NCBI RefSeq assembly: GCF_003063315.1
Contig: NZ_NERV01000001.1
Coordinates: 372,001-436,000, forward strand
Direction of reading: 5' to 3'
Length of the DNA: 64,000 bases
Source of the DNA: Limnohabitans sp. T6-5
GTDB taxonomy: Bacteria > Pseudomonadota > Gammaproteobacteria > Burkholderiales > Burkholderiaceae_C
The notes under the pieces are model-generated. The model saw only the letters and a program-made list of their open reading frames with translations. It was not told where the DNA came from and did not search any database. Position numbers and translations under genes: made by a program. Of the stretch, positions 26,581 through 34,830 are shown one piece after another. Numbering within the stretch: position 1 is the first letter of the stretch; each line of letters starts with the position of its first letter.

Positions 26581-27597
26581 ATGAAGAAACAACTGATTTC
26601 CTTGTCCTTTGCAGCCTTGGCCAGCGTGACTGGCACAACCCAAGCACAGACAGTACTGACCGTCTCCAGCTGGCTCCCGCCCACACACACCACCAGCATG
26701 GCACAAAAAGAATGGTGCGATCTGCTGGAAGCCAACACCAAAAACCGGATCAAATGCAACATCCTGCCCCGTGGCGTGACACCCGCACCGGGCACCTACG
26801 ATGCCGTGAAGAACGGCTTGGCCGATTTGTCATTCACGGTTCACGGCTACACCCCGGGTCGCTTCATCACACCTCAGATGGCCGAACTGCCTTTCCTTGG
26901 CAACAGCTCGGAAACCATCTCAGTCGCTTTCAGCCGCATCAGCGGCAAGCACCCCGAATTCGCGGCCGAGCACCCCGGCGTCAAGGTCCTTAGCCTGTTC
27001 ACACACGGCCCCGGCATCGTCTTTAACACCAAGCGCGCCATCACCAAGGTGGATGACCTCGCAGGCCTTAAGTTCCGAGTGGGCGGCGGCATGGTCAATG
27101 ACATGTCCAAAGCACTGGGCATGAACGTCACACTCAAACCTGCACCCGATTCGTACGAGCTGCTGTCGAGCGGCGTGATGGATGGCACATTGTTCCCTGC
27201 GGAATCGACCGAATCTTTCAAGATCGACAAGATCATCAGGTACGCCACCACCTTCCCCGGTGGCCTGTACAACACCAGCTTCGTCTTCATGATGAACCAG
27301 GCCAAGTACGACAAGCTCTCGCCTGAAGACAAAAAAGCCGTGGACGACATCTCGGGTGAAACCGCTGCCCGTATTTTTGGCCGTGGCTGGGACAAAGTGG
27401 ATCGCCGAGCCTTCGCACTGATGCAGGCCAACGGCGTGCAGGTTACCAAAGCCGACGCCAAGTTCGTGGCCGACGTCAAAGCCAAAACTGCCCCTCTGGA
27501 GCAAGTCTGGGTCAAGGCCGCCGAAGGTAAGGGCCTCAAGAACCCAGCCAAGGTGCTGGCCGACTTCCGCGCCGAAATCGCCAAACTGGAAAAGTGA
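26581..27597 (+). CDS. TRAP transporter substrate-binding protein (DctP family)
   Basis: A 338-residue periplasmic solute-binding protein. A signal peptide (MKKQLISLSFAALASVTGTTQAQ) precedes a DctP fold with TVLTVSSWLPPTHTTSMAQKEWCDLLEANTKNRIKCNI, the AGLKFRVGGGMV region with the ligand-contacting arginine, and MNQAKYDKLSPEDKKAVDDISG. It captures an organic acid and delivers it to the membrane partners encoded downstream. The ATG at 26581 is preferred over a GTG four codons earlier because it starts the signal peptide. A hairpin follows before the small permease gene. The substrate is unknown. Confidence 0.92.
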   Translation: MKKQLISLSFAALASVTGTTQAQTVLTVSSWLPPTHTTSMAQKEWCDLLEANTKNRIKCNILPRGVTPAPGTYDAVKNGLADLSFTVHGYTPGRFITPQMAELPFLGNSSETISVAFSRISGKHPEFAAEHPGVKVLSLFTHGPGIVFNTKRAITKVDDLAGLKFRVGGGMVNDMSKALGMNVTLKPAPDSYELLSSGVMDGTLFPAESTESFKIDKIIRYATTFPGGLYNTSFVFMMNQAKYDKLSPEDKKAVDDISGETAARIFGRGWDKVDRRAFALMQANGVQVTKADAKFVADVKAKTAPLEQVWVKAAEGKGLKNPAKVLADFRAEIAKLEK

Positions 27598-27632
27598 TTC
27601 CATCTCTGCCCGCAGGGGCATGAGGAATAATG

Positions 27633-27665
27633 GGCGGTCCCTGTCTGTCAGAGGGGACCGCCTTT
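27633..27665 (+). terminator. Intercistronic hairpin (attenuating terminator) after the binding-protein gene
   Basis: GGCGGTCCC and GGGACCGCC form a 9-bp stem followed by TTT. Hairpins at this spot in TRAP operons usually lower or protect transcription so that the binding protein is made in excess. Confidence 0.6.
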
Positions 27666-27685
27666 GAATTTGAAAGGCCTTTGTT

Positions 27686-28162
27686 TTGAAAAAACTGCTT
27701 GAAACCCTTTGCGGGCTGCTGGCCGGGATCGCTCTCTTTGCGATCATGCTGCTGACCTTTCTGGACGTTGGCGGCCGCAAGCTGCTCGACAACTCCATCA
27801 CCGGCTCACTGGAGCTGACCGAGTTGCTCATGGTCGTGGTCATCTTCGGCGCACTGCCCTTGGTGTCTGAGCGTGGCGAACATGTGGTGTTCGACTCGAT
27901 GGATCCGTACCTGCCCGACTTCGTGAAAAAAATCCAGCGCGCGCTGGTCCACCTGCTGTGCGGTGCGGCATTGATTGCGCTCGGTTGGCTCATGTACAAA
28001 ACCGGTGGCGACTTCCTCGAAACCGGTGAAACCACGGCCCAACTCAAAATCCTCAAAGCCCCGTTCATTTATGGCATGGGCCTGCTCTGCGCCTTCACGG
28101 GCGTCATCCACTTGGGCTTGATGTTCAAGGAACAACAAGACAACGAAGGAGGCGTGCTGTGA
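27686..28162 (+). CDS. TRAP transporter small permease (DctQ family)
   Basis: A 158-residue inner-membrane protein with four predicted helices: LLAGIALFAIMLLTFLDVGGR, ELLMVVVIFGALPLV, LVHLLCGAALIALGWLMY and FIYGMGLLCAFTGVIHLGLM. The charged RGEHVVFDSMD segment between helices 2 and 3 is typical of DctQ. It starts with TTG preceded by GAAAGG. Its TGA overlaps the GTG of the large permease by 4 bases, so the two are translationally coupled. Confidence 0.9.
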   Translation: MKKLLETLCGLLAGIALFAIMLLTFLDVGGRKLLDNSITGSLELTELLMVVVIFGALPLVSERGEHVVFDSMDPYLPDFVKKIQRALVHLLCGAALIALGWLMYKTGGDFLETGETTAQLKILKAPFIYGMGLLCAFTGVIHLGLMFKEQQDNEGGVL

Positions 28163-29451
28163 TTGAAGCGCTGATTGGATTTGCAGCCATCTTTGGCCTG
28201 GCACTCTTGCGTGTGCCGCTGGCTTTCTCCATGGGCCTGGTGGGCCTGGTGGGCATTGGCCTGACCCGTGGCTGGATGCCGGCACTCGCCAGCACCGCCC
28301 AAGTCGTTTACGAAACCGGTTTTGCCTACACCCTGTCGGTGATCCCGCTGTTCATCCTGATGGGCAACTTTGTGGCCCGTGCAGGTTTGGCGCATGAACT
28401 CTTTCATGCCGCCTACACCTTCATCGGTCACCGCCGTGGCGGTCTGGCGCACGCCACCATCGCCGCTTGCGCGGGCTTTGGTGCGATCTGTGGCTCGTCC
28501 ATTGCCACTGCCGCCACCATGAGCAAGGTCGCTTACCCGTCCATGAAAAAGCTTGGCTACAGCGACGCCCTGTCCACGGGCGTGATCGCGGCTGGCGGCA
28601 CCTTGGGTATCATGATTCCGCCCTCCACCATCATGGTGATCTACGGCATCATCACCGAGACCCACATCGGCAAGCTGTTTGCCGCAGGCGTGATCCCCGG
28701 CATCCTGACCGCCATCTTGATGATGGTGGCGGTGGTCATCATGACTTCGCGTGATCCGCAACATGCGCCCGCTGGTGAAAAGTTCACCTGGTCGCAACGC
28801 TGGGCCGCCCTGCGCGGCATCTGGGGCGTACTACTGCTGGTGGTCATCGTGCTGGGCGGTATTTATGGCGGCTTCTTCACGGCCACCGAAGGCGCGGGCA
28901 TGGGGGCCATGGGCGCTTTCCTGTTCGCTGTGGCCCGTGGTGCCCTGAGCTTCAAAGCTTTGTTCGAAGTGCTGACCGAATCGGCCCGCACCACCGCCAT
29001 GCTGTTCACGCTGCTGATCTCGGCCACCATATTTGCCAACTTCGTCAATTTCACCAGCATGCCGATGGAGCTGAAAGAGTGGATCACCCACCTGGGCCTG
29101 TCCCCCCTCATGATCGTGGGCGCCATGATGCTGATCTACGTGATCCTGGGCACCGTGATGGAAGAGCTGACCATGGTGCTGCTGACCATTCCACTGTTCT
29201 TCCCGATCGTCACCCAGCTGGGCTTTGACCCGGTGTGGTTTGGTGTACTGATCGTGATGGTGATCCAGATTGGTCTGATCTCGCCACCTGTGGGCATGAA
29301 CCTGTTCGTGATCAACACCCTGCTGCCCAAAGTGGGGCTGGGCACCATCTTCCGTGGGGTTTGGCCACTGGTCCTGGTGCTGGTGATCACGCTGGGCATC
29401 TTGCTGGTGTTCCCGGGCTTGAGCCTGTGGTTGCCCTCCATGATGAAGTGA
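28159..29451 (+). CDS. TRAP transporter large permease (DctM family)
   Basis: A 430-residue sodium-coupled permease with about 12 hydrophobic segments. DctM features are GRAGLAHELF-like VARAGLAHELFHAAYTFIGHRRGGLAHATI, CAGFGAICGSSIATAATMSKVAYPSM, IAAGGTLGIMIPPSTIMVIYGIITE and IGLISPPVGMNLFVI. It starts with GTG overlapping the small permease stop and is followed by a strong terminator. With the two upstream genes it forms a complete TRAP importer. Confidence 0.95.
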   Translation: MIEALIGFAAIFGLALLRVPLAFSMGLVGLVGIGLTRGWMPALASTAQVVYETGFAYTLSVIPLFILMGNFVARAGLAHELFHAAYTFIGHRRGGLAHATIAACAGFGAICGSSIATAATMSKVAYPSMKKLGYSDALSTGVIAAGGTLGIMIPPSTIMVIYGIITETHIGKLFAAGVIPGILTAILMMVAVVIMTSRDPQHAPAGEKFTWSQRWAALRGIWGVLLLVVIVLGGIYGGFFTATEGAGMGAMGAFLFAVARGALSFKALFEVLTESARTTAMLFTLLISATIFANFVNFTSMPMELKEWITHLGLSPLMIVGAMMLIYVILGTVMEELTMVLLTIPLFFPIVTQLGFDPVWFGVLIVMVIQIGLISPPVGMNLFVINTLLPKVGLGTIFRGVWPLVLVLVITLGILLVFPGLSLWLPSMMK

Positions 29452-29471
29452 TCAGATTAGCGCACAAGTCA

Positions 29472-29497
29472 AACGGCACGCTTGGCGTGCCGTTTTT
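29472..29497 (+). terminator. Intrinsic terminator of the TRAP operon
   Basis: AACGGCACGC-TTG-GCGTGCCGTT forms a perfect 10-bp stem followed by TTT, 20 bases after the DctM stop. Confidence 0.9.
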
Positions 29498-29534
29498 CAT
29501 GGTGGTTTCAACTCATCTCCCGGTAGTTGGTGCT

Positions 29535-29700
29535 TCAAAAACCACGTCCACTGCCCATGCCACCCATTCCACCCATGCCACCTCCCTTGCGTCGCATCTC
29601 ACCATTAGGGCGAGCTTCCTGGCGCCGAGTGTCACCCGACCCGATGGAAGACGCATTCGTGGTCAGGCTGGGAATGGTGTTCACGCCAGCCGATTTTGCA
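29535..29700 (-). pseudogene. Possible displaced C-terminal tail of the Spy-like gene
   Basis: In a frame different from the preceding gene, the minus strand reads DEFAKSAGVNTIPSLTTNASS and then MRRKGGGMGGMGGMGSGRGF followed by a TGA at 29535-29537. There is no credible start codon or ribosome site of its own. The composition looks like a real Gly/Met-rich protein end, so it is recorded as a likely continuation after a frameshift. Confidence 0.35.
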
Positions 29701-30001
29701 AATTCATCACCAATCGCCCAATTTGAGCCGGTGCGGGCTGTTGTGGGGTCGGCAACACGGGCCGTTCACGGTAAAACTGTTGTGCATAAGCATCCAGCCT
29801 GTCCCGATAAACCGACCACAAGCCTTGCTGCTCCGGGGCCAATTTCAGTTGCGCCTCCATCTGCTCCAAAGAAGTCATGACACGAGGTGCTGACACAATG
29901 TTCGCGGCCGGGGCATCCATGGCCGAAACCAAGGGGCTGGTGGTTTGCGCACCACAGCTTAAAGATGTCGCGGCACAAAGCAACAAGAAGTTTTTTTTCA
30001 T
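29681..30001 (-). CDS. Small secreted Spy/LTXXQ-like protein, possibly frameshifted at its 3' end
   Basis: A 106-residue protein with a signal peptide (MKKNFLLLCAATSLSCGAQT) and a helical segment LEQMEAQLKLAPEQQGLWSVYRDRLDAYAQQFYRERP. That segment resembles the LTXXQ helices of the Spy/CpxP periplasmic chaperone family, but the match is weak. The start at 30001 is chosen for the signal peptide; the longer frame has no coding character. After the stop, another minus-strand frame (down to 29535) encodes a Gly/Met-rich tail (GGGMGGMGGMGSGRGF) of the kind that ends such proteins, so a frameshift near 29680-29700 is possible. Confidence 0.55.
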   Translation of the reverse strand: MKKNFLLLCAATSLSCGAQTTSPLVSAMDAPAANIVSAPRVMTSLEQMEAQLKLAPEQQGLWSVYRDRLDAYAQQFYRERPVLPTPQQPAPAQIGRLVMNLQNRLA

Positions 30002-30132
30002 AGGCTCCACTCTGGCAAATTGCGCTCCTAGGTTAACCCCTCGCCTTCTTCCAACAGAGCAAGGCTGTGCAAAGAAAGATGAAGAAATGCCACCCCGCCC
30101 AACGCCCCAAAACGCGGACACACTCCAATTTT

Positions 30133-31572
30133 TCAGGCTTGCAAATGCAGGCTGTGGCGCTCGCAAAACAGCTCGCCTGCAAACACCTTGACCTTCATGC
30201 CCATGGCAGCGGCCTCGCGTGCAGTCAAGCCGCTGCTGTAGGGAAAGGTGTCAATCATCCACTCGTGGCGCCCCAGAATTTCCAGGGCTTCGCGGTGACT
30301 GCCCGGACAGATGAACTCCACACCCGCTGTGCCCAGGGACTGGAGCACTTTTTGGCGCGTGCGCTCAAAACGGAACTGGTGATGCACAAAACGTTTTGGG
30401 CCGGGCAGCTTGGCCAACCACTCCAAAAAGCCTCTCGACAACTTTGCCGGGTTGGAAAAAATCACCGGCGTGGCCAATTTGTGCACCGGCACCGACGGCA
30501 TGTAGGGCGGTGGCGTGTAGCTGGCATAGCCGCCCGGAATATTGACCAACGGCTCTGAGTACAAAGGCTGAAATCGGATGGGCGACTGCCACTCATCGCC
30601 AATCCAGCCATCGAACGTCTCCAGTCCCGTGGTCAGGCTTTGTCCACCCACCCACTTGAACATCTCACGCGCAGGCTTGGCGGACAAGGCCTTGAGGCCA
30701 ATCGGGTCCATCCAGCCGCCCAGGTCGTACAGCACATCAATGTCGGCCTGATGGATGCGCAGGGCCAAGGCCTCGGCGGGCAAGGCCTGCACATCAAACC
30801 ACTCTGTGGCCAGGGCCTTGAACTGCTCGGTGGCCCAGTCAGATTGATGCCCCCGGTTGAAGACCACAATGTCCGATCCCTTGGCCACATGGCGCCAACC
30901 GGCAATCGTCAAAAAATACACCGGTGAAGCCGAAAAATGCGGCGACAGCAAGGCCACGCGGGGCCGCAAACCGCCCGGCCCTGGCCTGCGCTCTTGTGTT
31001 GTGATGGTTTGCGCCGTCAACACGCCTTCAGGCAAACGCAAATGGCGCCGGGAAAAAGCCTTGACCGCCTCGCTCAGCACCTGCGCCGAACTGTCGCGGT
31101 CATACACACTGGCCATCAGCAAGGTCAACTGCGCATCTTCGCCATGCTCCGGGCTTTGCAACAAAGGACGCACCCACTGCATGGCTTGCAAGGGCAAGCC
31201 AAACACATTGATGGCCAAATCGGCCCGGGCCAGCGAAGCCTCGCCGTTGCCGGGCTGTGTTTGCAAGACCTGCGCAAACGCCGCATCAGCCGCCTCGGGC
31301 TGCTTCAAGGCCTTGAGTGCATTGCCTTGCACCATGCGGCTTTGCCACAGTGCTGGCGACAAGCTCAGGGCTTGCTGGGCATGGCGCAAAGCCGGTTCAT
31401 GCCGCCCCAGCGCCAACTCACACAAAGCCAGGTTGTGGTGCACCTGGGGTGATTGCGGCAAGATTTGAAGGACCTGAGAAAAGCCCTGCTGCGCCTGCAA
31501 CCAGCGCCCGGCGTTCATGGCTTGCTGTGCGTGTGTCAGTTGCTGACGCACGGCCTGTTCTTGGGTGCTCAT
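30133..31572 (-). CDS. TPR and O-GlcNAc transferase-like (GT41-type) protein
   Basis: A 479-residue protein. The N-terminal 140 residues hold tetratricopeptide repeats (AMNAGRWLQAQQGFSQVLQILPQSPQVHHNLALCELALGRHEPALRHAQQALSLSP). The C-terminal part resembles bacterial OGT/SPINDLY-type glycosyltransferases: RPRVALLSPHFSASPVYFLT, WMDPIGLKALSAKPAREMFKWVGGQSLTTGLETFDGWIGDEWQSP and FPYSSGLTAREAAAMG near the end. Such enzymes glycosylate proteins in the cytoplasm. It shares one base with the upstream gene (TGATG overlap), so it is the last gene of a three-gene operon (32953 to 30133). The acceptor is unknown. Confidence 0.8.
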   Translation of the reverse strand: MSTQEQAVRQQLTHAQQAMNAGRWLQAQQGFSQVLQILPQSPQVHHNLALCELALGRHEPALRHAQQALSLSPALWQSRMVQGNALKALKQPEAADAAFAQVLQTQPGNGEASLARADLAINVFGLPLQAMQWVRPLLQSPEHGEDAQLTLLMASVYDRDSSAQVLSEAVKAFSRRHLRLPEGVLTAQTITTQERRPGPGGLRPRVALLSPHFSASPVYFLTIAGWRHVAKGSDIVVFNRGHQSDWATEQFKALATEWFDVQALPAEALALRIHQADIDVLYDLGGWMDPIGLKALSAKPAREMFKWVGGQSLTTGLETFDGWIGDEWQSPIRFQPLYSEPLVNIPGGYASYTPPPYMPSVPVHKLATPVIFSNPAKLSRGFLEWLAKLPGPKRFVHHQFRFERTRQKVLQSLGTAGVEFICPGSHREALEILGRHEWMIDTFPYSSGLTAREAAAMGMKVKVFAGELFCERHSLHLQA

Positions 31573-32234
31573 CAGTGCAACAACTTTCTGCGCGGGAGAC
31601 TGTCGCCGGGCGTGAGTTCATCGCGTGGGTCGGGGTCGGGCATGGGTTGGGCCGATGCTGCCTGGCCTGGCGCAGGCTTGATGTCTGGGTCTTCGACCGT
31701 CAACCTACGGGGGGGCTGCAGGTCTTTGGCCGACGACCGAGCATCGCCAAGCGCTGGCTGCGTGGCTACTGCAGCATCAGGCAAGACGTGCAATGCCCAG
31801 CGGGCGGCGTCGTTCATCTTGTGCATCAGCAGCTGGAGCTTGCCCAGCAAATCGTCGCTCAAGCGCAAGCTCAGGTTTTGGCCTCGGGCCAGTTGCAACA
31901 CCAGCATCGGCACCTCGCCCTGCAAGCCCGCCTGCAGCGCTTTGACCAATATCGGCTCGGCCCCCAGCGGAAAACGCGCTGCCCCTTCAAACTGGGTGTA
32001 AACAGCGCTTTGCTGCAAAGCCTGCTGCTTGAATTGCGCCACCGCCTGGGCCTGCTGCACCTTGTGGTTGGACGTGAGTTTTTTCACTGCCAGGGCCTCG
32101 GTTTGCTGCATCAAAGCACCCACCACCGACCGCGTGAGCCACAGCCGATACTCCTCATTGGCCAGGGTGGTAAAGCGCAGCATCACCCTGTCCTCATCGG
32201 CCACATAACTCGCATTGATCTGACGGATGCTCAT
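31572..32234 (-). CDS. Protein of unknown function in glycosyltransferase operon
   Basis: A 220-residue soluble protein. I do not recognise the family. The first 60 residues (MSIRQINASYVADEDRVMLRFTTLANEEYRLWLTRSVVGALM) look like a beta-rich fold that acts on a bound partner. A Gln-rich helix (VQQAQAVAQFKQQALQQSAVYTQFEG) and a Pro/Asp-rich tail (PDPDPRDELTPGD) follow. The start at 32234 overlaps the end of the upstream gene by 4 bases, and its stop overlaps the OGT-like gene, so all three are co-translated. It may be an accessory factor for the OGT-like enzyme (inference from the operon). Confidence 0.7.
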   Translation of the reverse strand: MSIRQINASYVADEDRVMLRFTTLANEEYRLWLTRSVVGALMQQTEALAVKKLTSNHKVQQAQAVAQFKQQALQQSAVYTQFEGAARFPLGAEPILVKALQAGLQGEVPMLVLQLARGQNLSLRLSDDLLGKLQLLMHKMNDAARWALHVLPDAAVATQPALGDARSSAKDLQPPRRLTVEDPDIKPAPGQAASAQPMPDPDPRDELTPGDSLPRRKLLH

Positions 32235-32953
32235 GTGAACAAACCCAGCAAGGCAGTATCTGTCACGCGCTGCCCCAGTCCCTGGCGGGCACGCGCCTTG
32301 AACAGGCTGCGGTCTTCGGCTCGCACCGTGGCGCGGTCCTTGCCCCAATCCACTTCCATCAACACGCTGTCGGGCTCATACACATACGCCCCCTGCTGGC
32401 GCGCCACCAAGGTCAGTTCCACATCCGCAAAGTGGCTGCGATAGCCCGGAAAAAACAAATCGCCGCCATACACCGTTTGCGCCCAGGCCCGCGAAGCCAA
32501 ACCAAACGAAGCCAATTGACCATGCCACTTGCCATCGTTGAAGCCCAGCAAGGCGGCCGACGGCTTTTGCAAAGCGCGCAGCGCCAGGGCCATCCAGTCC
32601 CGGCCTGCAAAAGCATCTTGGGCCAGATAACCAAACCAGGGGCTTTGAGAAGCTCGAAACACCTGATTGGCCACCGCCACAAAGCCCATGCGCTCGGCAT
32701 CCAGCACCGCCACCATCAAGCCTTCGGATTGGGCGCGAGAACATGCCAGGGCCATGGCCCGCTGCGCAGCTTGCATATCGGTGCATGGCATCACCATCAA
32801 AGGCCCTGGACTGACCAGGTGGGAGGCGGCTTGGGCCAGCTCACGGGCCTCGATCAAGAGCGATTGCACGGCCGACCTCCGAGACAGCGAAGCCCCAAAA
32901 TCCTGAGCAGGACAAGAAATGTGTACATTGCAAACAAGTTTACCCCTTGGCAA
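32231..32953 (-). CDS. Glycosyltransferase-like (GT-A type) protein
   Basis: A 240-residue protein with features of a short GT-A glycosyltransferase. PLMVMPCTDMQAAQRAMALACSRA suggests a nucleotide-binding start. LLGFNDGKWHGQLASFGLASRAWAQTVYGGDLFFPGYRSHFADVELTLVARQQGAYVYEPDSVLMEVDWGKD resembles the acceptor half of GT2 enzymes with a D-V-E metal site. It is the first gene of the leftward three-gene unit. The true start could lie further downstream, since the N-terminal 30 residues are atypical. Its 5' end overlaps the divergent protease gene region. Confidence 0.6.
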   Translation of the reverse strand: MPRGKLVCNVHISCPAQDFGASLSRRSAVQSLLIEARELAQAASHLVSPGPLMVMPCTDMQAAQRAMALACSRAQSEGLMVAVLDAERMGFVAVANQVFRASQSPWFGYLAQDAFAGRDWMALALRALQKPSAALLGFNDGKWHGQLASFGLASRAWAQTVYGGDLFFPGYRSHFADVELTLVARQQGAYVYEPDSVLMEVDWGKDRATVRAEDRSLFKARARQGLGQRVTDTALLGLFT

Positions 32954-32994
32954 TAACCCGATTCATGTCCCAGCCCCTCACCTGCATACAACCC

Positions 32995-33834
32995 ATGACC
33001 TTCATATGGAACCGCTTGCGCCGGGCATCACGCCACGGCTTCGATCTGTGGCTGTGCACACTGATGGTCTTGCCCCTGCTCAGCCAGGCACAAGACAGCG
33101 AAGCACCCACCGTGCTACCGACCACCAACGCAACACCAGCACAGCCCATGAGCTGGGGCACCGGTTTTGTCGTTAGCGAAGGCTACGTTCTGACAGCGCT
33201 GCATGTGGTCAAGGGCCGCACCAGTGTGCTGATCGGCCCTGTGGGCCACAACCCCGTCGGCCAGCCGCGCTGGGTGTTGGCGCAAGTGCTGCAAACGGAC
33301 GCTGCGCTCGATCTGGCCTTGCTCAAGGCACGCATCGAGCTGCCGCCACTGCCCCTCTACCCGGGCATGCAAGTCCCGCTGGGTCTGGAAGTCAGCGTCA
33401 TCGGTTACCCACAACCGCGCATCCAGGGCATGAGCAAAAAAATCACCCAAGGCATCATCAACGGCTATCGCAACGAAAACTCGAACAACACCGACAGCGG
33501 TTTCATGCAGATCAGCGCCGAAGTCTCACAAGGCAATTCGGGCGGCCCGGTGCTGGGACCCGACGGCACCGTGGTGGGCATGGTGCAACGCAAACTCAAC
33601 AGCGCCAAAATCGCAGAACGCACCCAGGACCTGCTGGTCAATGTCAACTACGCCCTGCGATCTTCCTTGCTGATCCAGTTCTTGCAAACCACACCGGCCA
33701 CCATCCGACAGCAAAACCTGTCACTGAGCACCGTGCTGCGGCCCTATCAGCTGTACGAACAAACGCAAGGCTCGGTCGTGTCCATCATCGCCAGAGGCGG
33801 CAGCCCAGCAGCCGAGCCCAAAACGACGCCGTAG
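32995..33834 (+). CDS. Secreted trypsin-like serine protease
   Basis: A 279-residue S1-type serine protease. A signal sequence (FDLWLCTLMVLPLLSQAQ) precedes the catalytic region. The histidine lies in VLTALHVVKG, the aspartate in DAALDLALLKA and the serine in VSQGNSGGPVLGPDG. No PDZ domain is present. It may act in the periplasm on damaged or misfolded proteins. The ATG at 32995 is preferred since it gives a normal signal peptide; upstream ATGs at 32947 and 32965 are possible. Its stop codon (33832-33834) is the TAG of a REP header, so the C-terminus was set by that repeat. Confidence 0.8.
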   Translation: MTFIWNRLRRASRHGFDLWLCTLMVLPLLSQAQDSEAPTVLPTTNATPAQPMSWGTGFVVSEGYVLTALHVVKGRTSVLIGPVGHNPVGQPRWVLAQVLQTDAALDLALLKARIELPPLPLYPGMQVPLGLEVSVIGYPQPRIQGMSKKITQGIINGYRNENSNNTDSGFMQISAEVSQGNSGGPVLGPDGTVVGMVQRKLNSAKIAERTQDLLVNVNYALRSSLLIQFLQTTPATIRQQNLSLSTVLRPYQLYEQTQGSVVSIIARGGSPAAEPKTTP

Positions 33835-33856
33835 GTCGGCACTCAAAGAATCCGAC
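33831..33856 (+). repeat. Solo GTAG-type REP overlapping a stop codon
   Basis: GTAG-GTCGG-C-ACTC-AAA-GAAT-CCGAC is one REP hairpin with a single mismatch in the inner stem. Its header TAG terminates the protease gene. I see nothing else in the rest of the gap up to 33956. Confidence 0.8.
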
Positions 33857-33956
33857 GTTTTCGGCTTACCTTCATGGTCGAACATGCCATCGTTGAGCGC
33901 GCCCGCATGCGGGTTTGCTTGCATGTGCGCAGGGGTCGGCGACCACGATCACGACT

Positions 33957-34790
33957 TTATTTTTTACTTAAACGCTCAATGATTTGTCCTGCGACGACGG
34001 TCACTAATTTGGCATTGAACTCGTTTTTTTGAAAATGCTCAGAACGCATCATCTGCGTCAAAGCTTGCTCTGCTGACTGACCGGGCAAAGGCTGCAAAGG
34101 CAGGGCCTGGGGCTCTGGCCAAAAAATTCTTTTTGCTGCCTCAATATCACCCTCTGAGACCGCAGGCATCCCGACTAAATTGTCTGGAATTTTCTGCCGC
34201 ACTTCGATGGACTGTGCCACCTCCAACAACAGTTTAACGTGCTCAGGTCTTTGCAAAAACTCCGGCGACATGACAAAAGTGCTCAGCAAATTTTCTCGCG
34301 ACATGCCCAGTCGCGGCGCAATCACCGCATCCGACTCCGGATCACGCCGCAAGAACAAGCGATACGCTGCGATCACTTCATCTCTACCGATAACCGGCAC
34401 CACAGGACTGTCAACGACTACCGGTGCTGGCTCGGGTGCTGGCTCGGGTGCGGGTGCGGGTGCAGGTGCAGGTGCAGGTGCAGGTGCTGGTGCTGGTGCT
34501 GGTGCTGGTTCGGGCTCGGGCTCGGGCTCGGGCGCTGGCTCCGGTGCTGATGCTGGTGCTGACTCGGGCTCGGGTGCGGGTGCGGGTGCTGGCGCAGGCG
34601 TGCCAGCAAAACCGGCCAATACGCCTGCGGCTTCTTGCAAATCAGCGTTGGCTGAAACTCGCAATTGCGCTTGAACCTGAGCCACCGCCTCCTCTACCGG
34701 AAATGGTGCTGGCACCTTTTCTTGCGTCGCCATGACAGGGGCCGCAATGGGTGGATTTTTTTTACCAAAAAAAGATGACAAGAAACTCAT
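33957..34790 (-). CDS. DUF4214-domain protein with Pro/Ala/Glu-rich linker
   Basis: A 277-residue protein. The N-terminal MSFLSSFFGKK is followed by a long (PA/PE)n linker (about residues 68-125) encoded by hexanucleotide repeats. The C-terminal part contains a DUF4214-like segment, EVIAAYRLFLRRDPESDAVIAPRLGMSRENLLSTFVMSPEFLQRPEHV. The same segment begins the methyltransferase at 59621-60592. DUF4214 is common in large secreted surface proteins and their glycosylation loci. The ATG at 34790 is used; a start two codons upstream is possible. The molecular role is unknown. Confidence 0.72.
   Translation of the reverse strand: MSFLSSFFGKKNPPIAAPVMATQEKVPAPFPVEEAVAQVQAQLRVSANADLQEAAGVLAGFAGTPAPAPAPAPEPESAPASAPEPAPEPEPEPEPAPAPAPAPAPAPAPAPAPAPEPAPEPAPVVVDSPVVPVIGRDEVIAAYRLFLRRDPESDAVIAPRLGMSRENLLSTFVMSPEFLQRPEHVKLLLEVAQSIEVRQKIPDNLVGMPAVSEGDIEAAKRIFWPEPQALPLQPLPGQSAEQALTQMMRSEHFQKNEFNAKLVTVVAGQIIERLSKK
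34427..34600. repeat. Hexanucleotide repeat tract coding for a Pro/Ala/Glu linker
   Basis: GGTGCx/GGCTCx-type 6-bp units (GGTGCA, GGTGCT, GGGCTC) run through the DUF4214 gene. The unit length keeps the frame, so slippage would change linker length without breaking the gene. Confidence 0.85.
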
Positions 34791-34830
34791 ACACAACCTC
34801 TACTTCATCACAGCCAGATGGCCGCAAGAC

